Source of the DNA: Polytrichum commune
Taxonomy: Eukaryota; Streptophyta; Polytrichopsida; Polytrichales; Polytrichaceae
Reading direction: 5' to 3'
Length of the DNA: 64,000 nt
Assembly: GCA_950295325.1 (NCBI GenBank)
Contig: OX485805.1
Coordinates: 29,995,501 to 30,059,500 of the forward strand
Shown one piece after another: positions 24,201-33,216 of the stretch (position 1 is its first letter; every line of letters starts with the position of its first letter). The notes under the pieces are model-generated. The model did not search any database and was not told where the DNA came from. It saw only the letters and a program-made list of their open reading frames with translations. The position numbers and the translations under genes are program-made.

Positions 24201-24953
24201 TGCAACATTTTGCATATATCTTCATTCCATGCAACCACAAATTTTGTACAGTTGTGGAGGATATGTGCTCGAGGTCTTGTATGTTAGTACTGAGGTTTCT
24301 TGACATTCTAATTACTCGTCTGGTCTCACCACGATCTACTTACATATAGTAGTTAGAAAGCTCAAAATCTGTCTGCTTCTATGATTGGGGAGAACCGGCA
24401 GTTAGTTACAGATGAACCGGTTTGAGTTTGAGAAATAACCGGTTGAAGTTCAAGACTTCAGGAGATTTACCGATCACTTTAGAGGAATTTATGGAATATA
24501 CCTCAAATTAATCTGGAAAAACCGAAGGATGTCAACATGAAACCGGTAGGACTTGCAAACACTAGGATCTCAACCGATTATGCCCAAAAATCTCCCCGAT
24601 CACTGGTCTGCTTGAATTTCTGATTGACCTGGTGCTGAATGCCGATTGTGTATTCATAGGACATCGTGCTGGCCTCTACTTTGCTGCGACCATTTCCAGG
24701 AAGAGTGCTGGCTGGGGGGATCAACTACACAAGTGAGAAGCACGGACAAGTCCCGGCGGTGTACCTCAAGTGTGGGAAGGACGTCGCATTGTTGCCAAAA
24801 ACACAAGATTTCATAGCTGAGAATTACGGCCCCTTCAGGGAGGTAATGGAGATGGAGACTGCAGGTCACTGCCCATTTTTCGAGCAAGTGGAGGACCTGA
24901 GCCGCATCATGTTACAATTGGCTCACAAACATGCAAAGAAATCGTCGTCGTGA
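15243..24953 (+). CDS. Methylesterase (MES/SABP2-like alpha/beta hydrolase), 4 exons
   Basis: Exons: 15243-15476, 18093-18239, 22425-22556, 24660-24953. All introns are GT-AG and phase 0, giving 268 codons. SABP2-type methylesterases are about 260 aa and use Ser81, Asp210 and His238 to hydrolyse methyl esters of hormones such as salicylate, jasmonate or auxin, in the cytosol. Exon 1 encodes the nucleophile-side loop FVLVHGACHGAWCW. Exon 2 opens with IVVVAHSMGG, placing the nucleophile at Ser85. Exon 4 holds Asp212 in CGKDVALLP and His241 in TAGHCPFF. The nucleophile elbow is AHSMGG, not the usual GHSxGG. The start is chosen because the protein begins directly with the first beta strand, as in the family; an upstream in-frame ATG at 15081 precedes the TATA box. 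The exact ester cannot be told; a hydroxynitrile lyase or chlorophyll-type demethylase role is possible. Exon 3 is the least conserved part. Confidence 0.85.
16066..16160 (+). pseudogene. Decayed copy of the 3' end of methylesterase exon 1 (copy B)
   Basis: The sequence reads as a mutated version of the last third of exon 1: TTCACATTTTCCGAG, then a histidine/proline-rich stretch and CTGATGGACTTCC, followed by a splice-donor-like region. It lacks the first two thirds of the exon. It is preceded by the tract GGTTCTCTTACCAACA that also precedes copies C and D. Confidence 0.7.
16354..16455 (+). pseudogene. Decayed copy of the 3' end of methylesterase exon 1 (copy C)
   Basis: Same exon-1 segment as copy B: ACATTTCCCCAAATACCAGG, then CACTGATCAACTTCCTTGAG. 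It is preceded by GGTTTTCTTACCAACA. An internal deletion shifts its frame relative to exon 1. Confidence 0.7.
16665..17005 (-). repeat. Dispersed repeat family D, copy in intron 1
   Basis: About 340 bp similar to 23745-24120 and 25600-25880, with a partial match at 9300-9410. Shared tracts include ATCAAAGTGAAGATTCTCAT, TAGTTCAATCTCTTTT and TTAGATCCACACCTAA. Class unknown; no clear terminal repeats. Confidence 0.55.
17111..17195 (+). pseudogene. Decayed copy of the 3' end of methylesterase exon 1 (copy D)
   Basis: Same segment again: CACATTTTCCAAGTACCAGA, then a broken GACTTCTTGGAGTTGCTTCC. It is preceded by GGTTCTCTTACCAACA. A small insertion breaks the frame. Confidence 0.65.
18706..18857 (+). 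mobile_element. CACTA-type MITE, copy 1
   Basis: 152 bp, starting CACTACAAGCACATGAGTCC and ending with the TAGTAGTG inverse. The 3-bp target duplication AGA is at 18703-18705 and 18858-18860. It shares subterminal TAGGCAA and TTGTC motifs with copies 2 and 3. Confidence 0.7.
19037..19185 (+). mobile_element. CACTA-type MITE, copy 2
   Basis: 149 bp with near-perfect inverted ends: CACTACAAGCATGTGAGAC on the left and, read from the other strand, CACTACAAGCATGAGACC. The 3-bp target duplication TCT is at 19034-19036 and 19186-19188. The CACTACAAG terminus and 3-bp duplication are diagnostic of the CACTA (En/Spm) superfamily. Confidence 0.85.
20239..20809 (+). mobile_element. 571-bp MITE with TA target site and internal minisatellite
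   Basis: The left end is CGCAACTCCCGTATTATA and the right end is its inverse (TATAATATGGGAGTTGCG), flanked by TA at 20237-20238 and 20810-20811. Flanking bases outside the TA (GG/CC) extend the symmetry. Probably Tc1/mariner-like (pogo or Stowaway type). The tandem repeat at 20578-20712 lies inside. Confidence 0.65.
20578..20712 (+). repeat. 41-42-bp minisatellite, about 3.3 copies
   Basis: CAACTTTTTT-headed units start at 20578, 20619, 20661 and 20702, each with TCATCTCATTT and ATTTAATTTGGTCTT. Confidence 0.8.
21614..21765 (+). mobile_element. CACTA-type MITE, copy 3
   Basis: 152 bp; left end CACTACAAGTATATGAATCC, right end the inverse with changes (CTTGTGATG). The 3-bp target duplication TAA is at 21611-21613 and 21766-21768. 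The interior is clearly related to copy 2 (AGATTTGCAAGAAAAC, ACCGACACA). Confidence 0.85.
22658..23376 (-). mobile_element. Emigrant/pogo-like MITE, copy 2
   Basis: 719 bp flanked by TA at 22656-22657 and 23377-23378. Ends: CTGTTCTCCCTCTTTAGTAT on the left; read from the other strand, CAGTCTAACCTCGTCAATAG on the right. It aligns in reverse with 10535-10951 and is longer internally, so the other copy is a deletion derivative. Confidence 0.65.
23745..24120 (-). repeat. Dispersed repeat family D, copy in intron 3
   Basis: Similar to 16665-17005 and 25600-25880 (tracts CATGAAGATTCTTATGCTCA, TAGATCCACACCTAATC). No clear ends. Confidence 0.55.
24380..24605 (-). repeat. Inverted copy of the repeat at 3640-3885
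   Basis: Rich in AACCGG. It aligns in reverse complement with 3640-3885 over about 225 bp. It ends about 55 bp before the acceptor of exon 4. Confidence 0.55.
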
Positions 24954-25204
24954 TCTGTGTACGTAGTACAACACCGAGATTCTATAGGTTAAATGATCGA
25001 TGCATAAGTTGACATAAGTAAGCTAACTTTTGTGCCTTTGGTCCATTGCTCCATGGGATCTGGAATCAAAGGAATTTCAAAGGAATCTTGCAGACCCTTT
25101 CAGCTTGAATCTAAAGCAACTCAAAACCTGAGCTGCAGACCTGATGGGTAGGGCCACAGTCCACTAGCCATCGCAATAGAAGCAGCACACTTTACTCTTA
25201 CTTC

Positions 25205-25440
25205 TAAATAAATAAATAAATAAATAACCAACGTCGGGCAATCCGATGTGAATTTAAGCATGTCGGTCCTACCCTGCTCAAGAATCCTCTTGGTGTCGGG
25301 TGGGTTCTTGGCTTTTTACTTACCTGACTAGTTTGTTCCGTCAAGTAGAGAGAAGATTTCACAGTGGGAATCGAACTGCCAACCACTCTATTTGGAAATG
25401 GGTACCTCTCCACTATCATTTGGTAGTTTAGAGCCATCTT
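25205..25440 (-). mobile_element. Candidate tRNA-derived SINE
   Basis: On the minus strand an A-box-like GATAGTGGAGAGGTACC (about 25402-25418) is followed about 30 bp on by a B-box-like AGTTCGATTCCCA (25365-25377). The unit ends in a TTATTT-type tandem tail (25205-25230). This order is typical of plant tRNA-derived SINEs. No target duplication was found and the 5' end is uncertain. Confidence 0.4.
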
Positions 25441-25599
25441 GGATCGTAAGCTAGGCCATAGAAAGAGGAGTACTAGTACTAGCCCAATTACAACACAAGG
25501 AAGCAAAGAAATAGCCTCTCTTCATGTTTTGCAATAAACTGCTTAGTTCCAGTGAGCCCACATTGGTGAGCACTAAGGTAAAGCAGACCTCATATGAAC

Positions 25600-25880
25600 A
25601 CTTTTGAGGATGTGGAACACGCAAGTAGTGTGAGATTATTGCCAAGTCCAAATCATGTATGTAGCCATTTGTCTCATAATTTTGCGAACTCATGTAAATA
25701 TCTAATTTATTATCAAAGTGAAGAAACTCAAGTTCATTAAATGATCATTATGTTGGTTATTAAAATTAAAATGGTTAACACTCTTTTAGCGTGTAGTCCA
25801 AATTCCTTAAACACATGTCTATGTGATGTCCATTTTTAGATCCACACTTAACCAAACATCACTCAAATATAGTTGTCTAT
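25600..25880 (-). repeat. Dispersed repeat family D, third copy
   Basis: Similar to 16665-17005 and 23745-24120 (ATTATCAAAGTGAAGAAACT, TTAGATCCACACTTAACC). Confidence 0.5.
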
Positions 25881-27755
25881 TTTAAAGGGTGACCATGAAT
25901 AAGCCACTCCTTATACATTTTCATGAGAGCAACAACCAATGCAAAAGAAACCACCAATGAGAGCAAAAGGTCAAGAATGGGGTGAAACATAGGGATAAGG
26001 CTAGAAGAATTCATGTAGGGAGGTTATTTGTGCATCCCTTCGACAATTATGATCATTGAAATCAAATTGAAGTATGCATGGAACAATCAAGGCCGTCAAT
26101 GTGGTATCTTTTGTGCGAACCTTGGTCAATTCATTGCTTCTTGTATGCCTTTGCTTTTTCCTGGTAATCTTGAAATCCATTAGAGCTTTAATGAGCACAA
26201 TGTGTATGGGGGAAGACCCAAGGAACACAAATTGTAGAAAGGAGAGAGAGAGAGAGAGAGAAAAGGAGTCACAAGTGCAGTGCAATCCTTAACCCCTAAG
26301 GATCAAGTGTTTTTCATATTTTTAATATTTTTAAGAGCTCCATTCGTCCCTTCATAACATTATTCGGATCCATAACAATGTTATGTGGTAGTGACAATAT
26401 TATATGGAATATTCCGCATATCACTCTAAGTGTAAGAAAAATTATGTCAAATATTGTCAGTCCCACAAAACACTATTATGAATCTGAATAATGTTATGTT
26501 GTTGTTCCTCTCTAGCCTATCAGCCTCAAGGTGGCCCGTACATATAGTTCATTCTTCTTGTTCCATGTTGGTTTAGTGACTAAAGCCTTCAATGATGGGT
26601 CATGCTCCCTCCCCTAGCCCACACGCATACTATAGTGCCTTCTGGTTGTGATTAGTACTAGAGGTTGTCCTCTTTGGTTGTCATGTCCCATTCAATCCAA
26701 AGCACCTATGGTTCTTGTGATATACTTGGATTAAATATCAATGTTTGATTATGTAAAAGAAAGACGAAATATACTTTGTTGTACTTAGCATGTGAGTAGA
26801 TGGTGTTTGGAGTCAAACAACTCCCAAGAAATAATTGGGTCGAACAACCTCAGAAAGAATGATGCACAAGGGCTAGACAACACATGAAGGAATTTTGCAT
26901 CGGAGTTAGACAACTCCAACTAGGAGTTAGACACCTCCATTTGGAAGACCTTTGTGTTGGAGTTAGGCAACTCCCAACATATGGATGTTATTCATTGGAG
27001 CTAGACAAATCTCAAGGCCCCTCACTGGATATGTTCCAACCCTCCTTGGTTCCCTAGTTACTTGGTTTCGATCCTAACCCAAGATGACTTGTCGCCACCT
27101 TCTCGTTTCAATTGCATACTAGTTCATCCAATTATTCTAGTTGGAGCCCGTACCAATTTGGCTCGTATGTACCTTGAGGTTGCGCCTCAAGCTTACAAAA
27201 CTAATTCATGATGTTGACTGCTTCAGTTAGGAGGACTATGAACTTGGCCCGCTTCCCTACCAAGCAACTTGCTTTGGTTCAAACCAGTGTTGAACGGGTA
27301 TGTTGTAAAGTGCATATAGGGGAGGCCTGGTTTTTGAAAATTTCTTGGAAATGTAGAACATCGAGGTATTGATATTACAAAGGTTTTGTATTTTCAAGGT
27401 AGGGTATGTGTATGTGGTCTTGTAAAATTTCTTGAATTTTAGGGTACGTGTTATGGTGTGATTTTTTTTCATATACCAGGGTGCCCAGTGCAAGGGTATG
27501 GTATGTCATTTTAAGGTTTTTAAGAGAGAATTTAATTAACTAATGTTTTAATTTAAAATAAAATAAAAAATCCAAAACAGATGAAGCATGAACTTGAGCA
27601 AACTAATCAAATTGAATCATGATTTGAATTTATCAAATTGTCATGCTTGACTAAGTATTGAATCGGATCAACATGGACTACTTCGACCAACATCAGTTTA
27701 ATCAAACAAAGTTGAATTGATAAAAAACAATCAAACAATGCCCTCAAGCTAAATC

Positions 27756-28037
27756 TCACTCTAGCTCACCCGGTGCAATCAACTCCTCTTCATGAATTTC
27801 GAGCAACTCTGCTTCATCATTGAAGAATTGAGTGATGTCACTCTCACTAAGTGTATCTGTGCGGGCATCAAAAGGCCAATTCTTTTGAATCGTGACAAGG
27901 GCATTGAGATTCTCCGTACCAAGTCTACAACGGCGAAGGGATGTGAGAATGCCGGCAATGGAAAAGATCCGCTCACACTCAATTTGACTACTTGGTATGC
28001 CTAGAAACTGTCGAGCAACAAAAGCAACAGTTGGGAA
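27756..28037 (-). pseudogene. hAT transposase C-terminal (dimerisation) fragment
   Basis: Read from about 28037 down to the stop at 27756 the frame gives PSSQIECERIFSIAG followed by RRCRLGTENLNALV, the classic hAT C-terminal dimerisation motif (family pattern: PxSSxxxERxFSxAG). It then ends in an acidic tail rich in Glu. The catalytic RNase-H-like core is missing. This is the coding remnant of the outer hAT element and belongs to a different hAT lineage from the transposase at 39229-43405. Confidence 0.75.
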
Positions 28038-28345
28038 ACTCCCACATTAATCAACTTTGCTAGCTTAACCCCAGCAACAAAGCTCCACTACCTGTAGTAC
28101 GTTGTGCACACAACAAACCAGTACATCGCCGGAAGCAGGGATAATGAACAAAGACGTGCATGTTTAAGGGTTTCCAAGCTCATCGTTGAGCAAGGTATAG
28201 GTTAGTGACCAGGTTTAGGGTTGGCAGTGAGTCCAGGGCCCGGGTATGAACCTGGTATTTGCGCACTGCTTGGTAGTTCAAGCTGGTATCACCAGGGTTG
28301 TCTATCGCGACGTCATGACGGTGTCGTGCCGTCATGTCGTGTCGT

Positions 28346-28371
28346 GTCGTGACGGACCCCTCCGTCACGAC
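28346..28371. promoter_or_regulatory. Left subterminal palindrome of the giant hAT element
   Basis: GTCGTGACGG and its exact inverse CCGTCACGAC are separated by six bases, within a tract of repeated GTCGTG words. The same 10-mer recurs at the right end (44190-44215) and in copy 2. By analogy with other hAT elements these are likely transposase-binding sites (inference). Confidence 0.55.
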
Positions 28372-28566
28372 ACAATAGGGTCCACGTAGGGTCAACATAG
28401 GGTGAATGGACTAGGGTGGGTAAAATACTTACCTTCTTGCCAAGGTGGCGTCCTATGTGGCAGAAAACGCCGACGTGGATGTGCATATTTCCCTTGCCAA
28501 GTAAACCATTTTGCCATTGTGTTTATCATTCTGTTAAAATCAAAGTAAAAAAATATGACTAAGGAG

Positions 28567-28868
28567 GGTGTGGGGCGGACGCTGGCGGACGGGTGGGGCG
28601 GACGGGGGCGGACGGGGGAGGGGGGTGGTGCGGACGGCGGAGGGGGGTGGAGCGGACGGACGGGGGGGTGGTGCGGACGGGGGAGGGGGGTGGAGCGGAC
28701 GGACGGGGGGTTGGTGCGGACGGGGGAGGGGGGTGGAGCGGACGGAGGGGAGGGGGTGGAGCGGACGGACGGGGGGGTGGAGCGGACGGAGGGGGAGGGG
28801 GGTTGGGAACGGGGGGGAACGCTGGAGCGGACGGGGGAATGCGGAGGGGAGCGGGGGGGAGGGGAACA
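28567..28868 (+). repeat. GC-rich minisatellite array 1 (G-rich on plus strand)
   Basis: Irregular units built on GCGGACGGGGG and GGGGGTGGAGCGGACGG. It reads open in several frames on both strands as low-complexity Pro/Arg/Ser or Gly/Asp/Arg peptides, which are not credible proteins. Confidence 0.85.
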
Positions 28869-28871
28869 GCG

Positions 28872-29033
28872 TGCAATTGCGGCCATATATTTTCTGGCAG
28901 TAAAAATAATATTGCATATTCATATAGAGGACTTCATTACCTATCCATGGATACCAAGAACTCATTTTTTGAACTTCATATGAATTTTTGAGAGCCAAAA
29001 AACCGAGACTATGTCCAAACTTCCAAAAAAAAG
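28872..29033 (+). repeat. 'Block B' spacer, copy 1 of 4
   Basis: This unit of about 135-160 bp contains TTGCATATTCATATAGAGGA, CCTATCCATGGATACCAAG and GAGAGCCAAAAAACCGAGAC. It recurs nearly identically at 32440-32600, 35762-35896 and 57016-57150, always next to a GC-rich array. Confidence 0.85.
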
Positions 29034-29762
29034 TGTTTCTGAATTATATAAATATAAATATAAGCAATTGTGAAGAGTCCTTGTGAGAGAATACCATTCA
29101 TAAAATTGCACACCCAATCAAAACTTTATTCAATATCAAGTTTACAAATCACGAGTGAATATGAATCAATGTAATTGGATGTGTAGTTTTTATCATCCAT
29201 ATTATGGTTGTATTTCATCCGTTAACGTTTATAGAATCAGATTTACAAAGAAGGGAGTACCATTTTGTTAACATTTAACACGTTTAACATTTATAGTGTG
29301 CAATATGTGGGGAGCAGAAGAAAGTTAACATTTAGAGATGTTGAGGATCACGTGTACAACCGATATAACTATTGCAATATTGTGCTCAACTTTAGTTAAC
29401 TAGATATAACTATAGTTGACTACATTTTGTGGCATACCAAAATTAGAATAAATATAGGTAACTGCATTTTGGCAAGACATGTCACAAACAACTATAGGTA
29501 ACTTGAACTTAGCACATGGATGTGATAACAACGATGTGAAAGAACGATGTGGCCTCACGAGAGGCGAGAACCTTGGTTAGCCTCCCATAGACTTCTTCTC
29601 GATTATGGAGCAAAAGCCTCATGGAGTATGAAAATTGCACTAAGATCCATAAACCTCATACAATATACAAGTTTTGTATGAAAAAATGATGGCTTTATTT
29701 ACATCTCCAACGGTTACAAAATTGGTATGATTCAAAATTGTTGCAAAAAAAACAAAAAAAAT
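29034..29762. other. 3' flank of kinase gene, copy 1
   Basis: AT-rich DNA that recurs inverted at 53174-53880 in copy 2. It includes a polyadenylation signal AATAAA for the minus-strand kinase gene (TTTATT at 29694-29699). Confidence 0.6.
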
Positions 29763-31679
29763 CTATTTTGCAGTGTCACGGAAGCACATTGTCGGGTTAA
29801 CCATGTTGTATGGAGGGGACTTCAAAATGTTCACTACGTGTGTGATGGTTGACCTTTCCGCTGGATTGGTCTTCGTCAATGAATCCAATGCTAACTCAAA
29901 CCGCATATTCAAGCCATTTGGATCACTGTTTAGCTGAAACAAGGGGGAAGTCGCATCCCTGGCATAAATCTTCTTTGCCAAAGCACCCACTGAGAAGGAC
30001 TCCGAGAGAAACGTGTGCCTATGTTTCCGAGCCATCCTCACCGGAGAGGTGGATGTTCCACGCTGCCCTCGTACATGGAATAATTCTGGACCAGCACAGT
30101 TGTATTTTGCTTTGTGCTTGTTCATCTCATCCACTGAATCTTTTCCATAGTTGGAGGGTGCGTCTTCACCTCCCCAGGATGCCATGCCCCAATCACACAC
30201 ACCAATGTAAACCGTGTTATCACGGTCTTGTGGGAAATGCAGCATGACATTGTTGGGATTAAGGTCATTGTGCAACACGTCATGCTTGTGCACTACATCC
30301 ACAATGCACATTAGAGCCCATGTCAAATAAGCTCGATGCCTTTGATATACAACCAACCGTTTCCGTGCTTCAAAGTCTGCCCCAGGCATTTGAAGGATTG
30401 TGCGCTCGTGGGTTTCCGGAACGCTGAAGTCATAGACCCTCATGTTCTTCAAGGAGCCTCCATTCCACCACATCGAATAGGATTCGTATGTTTTCATATT
30501 GAGGTATTGTAGCTTGATTACCCCATGATGATCTACTGGACACGCCAATGCTTCAATTGAACGCTCCTTTCGGTTCTCCAGACTATTCGTGGCCTTCATG
30601 GTCTTCCCAGCCCACTCTATCCAGCTAGGGATGAATGATGCTCCATGAATTGTGACTCTCCGCACCACTCCGAAGGTCCCTTGGAAGATTTCCTTATCCA
30701 AGGCTTTGATCTCCGCATTCCTAGGCAACCATATGACACCCTGCCGGCCCTGAGTGGCAATGTTGTCTGCCATCTGCCTGTCAATAAAAATGGGAAGGTT
30801 GCGGGCGGATGTTCCTTTTGCTGCTATTACGCCTCTTTTCCAATTCTCTAGCTTCATGTACAGCTCGGACTTCCTGCCACTACTATTTCCCTCGCCAGGA
30901 TGCAGAGCATCATATGCCATTGTTGGATTGTAGATTGCTTCCCTAGCTTGTTGTTCAATCCAGGTGTCCCAATCGTTCATGCCCCTAGCTTCTTCAAACT
31001 CCGGTCCAGCCGTGGCTTCCGTGAGAATAAGCATCAATTCGTTCCTCACCAACTCTAAACCCTTTGTACCATCATTGAGGTATTTTTTTTCCAAATAAAC
31101 CATGCTGTTATTTCTAAACCACTCCAACAGCACGACCCTACAATGGTTTCGAGCCTCATCGATCCGCGGGTCGCGTTTGCCTCTATTTTTCTTTTTCCTC
31201 GATTGCGAACCTGATAACGCGGACCCCTCCTCCGTCCCTTCCGAAACTGCTGGACGTTTCTGTCCCCGTCTTTCACCATGCTCCGAACCCTGAGGTACAT
31301 CACGTGTAGGGCTCTCCGGTCTTGATGTCTGCCGTGTCGGAGATCGTGGTGGCACGGACTCACCACGAGTGGCTGCATTTATATCTGTGGAACTGCCTGA
31401 GCTTGGTCCCCTTCCTGTTCTCCCTCTAAGGCCACTGTTTCCCCGACTCCCACGTGTTCCACGGCTTCCACGTGTTTGGTTGCCTCCTGAATGACCAACA
31501 ACAAAGAACTCTTCGCCAAACCGAAAAGGATCTGGACGTGGGGGACGGGCTGCAGTACTTCCACTTCCGGCATCGCTTCCCGTACCCTCTCCAGTATACG
31601 CAGATGGAGTGCGTTGGAGCCAAGCACGGTGCACCCTCCTATCCTCGTCTTGGTAAGGAGCAATGTCCTCCCCCTCCAT
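29763..31679 (-). CDS. Divergent protein kinase, transposon cargo (copy 1)
   Basis: 638 codons, uninterrupted. Residues 1-270 are low-complexity and basic, including SRKKKNRGKRDPRIDEAR; residues about 320-600 form a kinase-like domain. Visible motifs: glycine loop FQGTFGVVRRV (about 331), Lys in AGKTMKA (about 358), catalytic loop LHNDLNPNNVML (Asp472) with HND in place of HRD, metal-binding DWG (Asp496) in place of DFG, and GPELF in place of APE. Lys, Asp, Asn and the second Asp are all kept, so activity is plausible. The start is set at 31677-31679 because upstream open frame is GC-rich repeat, and the TATA box lies at 31885. Copy 2 has the same length with no indels; most differences fall in the N-terminal half. 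Substrate unknown. It resembles no standard plant receptor kinase. Confidence 0.8.
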   Translation of the reverse strand: MEGEDIAPYQDEDRRVHRAWLQRTPSAYTGEGTGSDAGSGSTAARPPRPDPFRFGEEFFVVGHSGGNQTRGSRGTRGSRGNSGLRGRTGRGPSSGSSTDINAATRGESVPPRSPTRQTSRPESPTRDVPQGSEHGERRGQKRPAVSEGTEEGSALSGSQSRKKKNRGKRDPRIDEARNHCRVVLLEWFRNNSMVYLEKKYLNDGTKGLELVRNELMLILTEATAGPEFEEARGMNDWDTWIEQQAREAIYNPTMAYDALHPGEGNSSGRKSELYMKLENWKRGVIAAKGTSARNLPIFIDRQMADNIATQGRQGVIWLPRNAEIKALDKEIFQGTFGVVRRVTIHGASFIPSWIEWAGKTMKATNSLENRKERSIEALACPVDHHGVIKLQYLNMKTYESYSMWWNGGSLKNMRVYDFSVPETHERTILQMPGADFEARKRLVVYQRHRAYLTWALMCIVDVVHKHDVLHNDLNPNNVMLHFPQDRDNTVYIGVCDWGMASWGGEDAPSNYGKDSVDEMNKHKAKYNCAGPELFHVRGQRGTSTSPVRMARKHRHTFLSESFSVGALAKKIYARDATSPLFQLNSDPNGLNMRFELALDSLTKTNPAERSTITHVVNILKSPPYNMVNPTMCFRDTAK

Positions 31680-31884
31680 CGTGAAAAAAACCGCGTGAGT
31701 GAGTGAATGTAGAAATGAGTGCGTGAATCTGGAAAAAAAATTGCGAGGGTTCCCCCACAATTTGCCCTGCCCTCCCAAACCCCCTGAGACCCGCGCGGTG
31801 CCGCTGTCCTTGGGACGGCAACAAGGTCTCGGGTCCCTTTGTGGTGGGAGGAGAGGAAAGTGAGGGGAACTAAAGCCCCACGGC

Positions 31885-31892
31885 TTTATATA
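31885..31892 (-). promoter_or_regulatory. TATA box of kinase gene, copy 1
   Basis: TATATAAA on the minus strand, about 206 bp before the start codon and about 58 bp from array 2. It is identical in copy 2 (51024-51031). Confidence 0.65.
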
Positions 31893-31949
31893 GGCAAAGC
31901 GGTGCACAATCATTATGGGATCCCGGTCGGATTTGACATGGGGCACGAA

Positions 31950-32435
31950 AAGGACGTATGGGGAGCGTGGGAACGCGGGGGCGGACGGAGGGAACGAGTG
32001 GGCGGACGGAGGGAACGAGTGGGCGGACGTAGGGGAACTCGGGCGGACGGGAGGGAACGAGGGGCGGACGGGAGGGAACGAGGGGCGGACGGGAGGGAAC
32101 GTGGGGCGGACGGTAGGGGAACGTGGGGCGGACGGGTGGGGAACGTGGGGCGGACAGGTGGGGAACGTGGGGCGGACGGGTGGTGAACGTGGGGCGGACA
32201 GGTGGGAAACGCGGGGCGGACGGGTGGGGAACGCGGGGCGGACGGGTGGGGAACGCGGGGCGGACGGGTGGGGAACGCGGGGCGGACGGGTGGGGAACGC
32301 GGGGCGGACGGGAGGGGAACGCGGGGCGGACTGGAGGGAACGGAAGGGAACGTGAACGCACGGAGGGGAACGTGGAGCGGACGGGTGGGGAACGTGAGGC
32401 GGACGGGAGGGAACGGGTTGAAGGGGGCAGGGGAA
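31950..32435 (+). repeat. GC-rich minisatellite array 2 (G-rich on plus strand)
   Basis: Units of about 20-21 bp of the form GGGGAACGCGGGGCGGACGG; the run at 32200-32330 is the most regular. It lies directly upstream of the kinase promoter. Confidence 0.88.
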
Positions 32436-32439
32436 CAAC

Positions 32440-32600
32440 GTGGAATTGCGGCCATGTATTTTCTGGCAGTAGAAATATTATTGCATATTCATGTAGAGGA
32501 CTTCATTACCTATCCATGGATACCAAGAACTCATTTTTTGGACTTCATATGAATTTTTGAGAGCCAAAAAACGGACACTATGTCTAAACTTTTAAAAAAA
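32440..32600 (+). repeat. 'Block B' spacer, copy 2 of 4
   Basis: Same unit as 28872-29033, in the same orientation, and again directly after a GC-rich array. Confidence 0.85.
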
Positions 32601-32604
32601 AGTG

Positions 32605-33199
32605 TAAATGACCAAGTTCACACTATGGCCGTCCAAGTCGAGAGGCCGTGCGATTCAGTGGCCCAACTTTGTTGAGAGTCCAAAGAAATGAACTGAAAAT
32701 AGCCAATAAAATATAGTAAGGATAGCCTTAGTTGGACATAGTGTGAAGCCTCCAAAGGTCAAGCGCAAAGTCCAAACCTTTGGCCATGAACTCCCACGGC
32801 CTCTCGGCTTGGATGGCCAAAGTGTGAAGCCTCCAAAGGCCAAGCCCAAAGTCCAAACTCAAAGGAGCATGCCACTTTATTCCTTGCTCAAAATAACCCC
32901 TCCAATCTAACGGCCAAGATCTTGTCAATGATTGATTATTTTAATGAAAAAAAAGTTCGGCCTCTCGACGGAAGTTTGGGTTGAGCATTTTGCTATACCC
33001 AAACTTTACTCGAGAGGCCGAACTCTTGGCGCCATAACTTCCTAAAAGTGTTGCCACCTAGGCTCTTTTGGAGGCGACGTCCTTTGGACTTCGGCCTCTA
33101 GTGTGAAGGCCGAGAGGACGGACTTTGGGCATTTCAACATTTTCATTGGTCCAAATGTTGAACCTCTCAAAGTTTGGCCATATTGTGAACCGGCCCTTA
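32605..33199. mobile_element. GAGAGGCC MITE-like element inside giant hAT copy 1
   Basis: Ends are imperfect inverted repeats: GACCAAGTTCACACTATGG on the left; read from the other strand, AAGGGCCGGTTCACAATATG on the right. The interior has several inverted GAGAGGCC/GGCCTCTC pairs. Copy 2 of the giant element has the same insertion at the same place (53884-54462), so it was present before the two copies separated. No clear target duplication. Confidence 0.55.
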
Positions 33200-33216
33200 G
33201 ATTTGCAATACATGTC

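Larger units (their letters stand above)
22557..24659 (+). other. Intron 3 of the methylesterase gene
   Basis: 2,103 bp, GT-AG, phase 0. It contains the Emigrant-like MITE (22658-23376), a family-D repeat (23745-24120) and an inverted copy of the 3640-3885 repeat. No coding remnants were seen. Confidence 0.65.
24954..27276. other. 3' flank of the methylesterase gene and intergenic DNA
   Basis: Beyond the stop codon there is no strong AATAAA in the first 200 bp; AATAAATAAATA occurs at 25208. The rest holds a SINE candidate, a family-D repeat at 25600-25880, a GA microsatellite at about 26240-26262, and a tract at 26800-27010 with recurring 'GGAGTTAGACAACTCC' words. No gene was recognised. Confidence 0.4.

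Noticed and set aside
25360-25380. Possible tRNA gene
   Set aside because: A T-arm-like GTTCGATTCCC occurs on the minus strand, but no cloverleaf acceptor pairing is seen and a TTATTT tail follows, so a tRNA-derived SINE fits better.
28540-29000. Long overlapping open frames on both strands encoding Pro/Arg/Ser-rich or Gly/Asp-rich proteins
   Set aside because: They are translations of the GC-rich minisatellite, open in many frames at once because the units lack stop codons. No promoter or conserved flank supports them.
31680-32438. N-terminal extension of the kinase to 891 aa in copy 1
   Set aside because: The extra residues come from array 2, the promoter and the leader; the TATA box lies inside this stretch, and copy 2 has a different open extension. 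The shared 638-codon frame is the likely protein.
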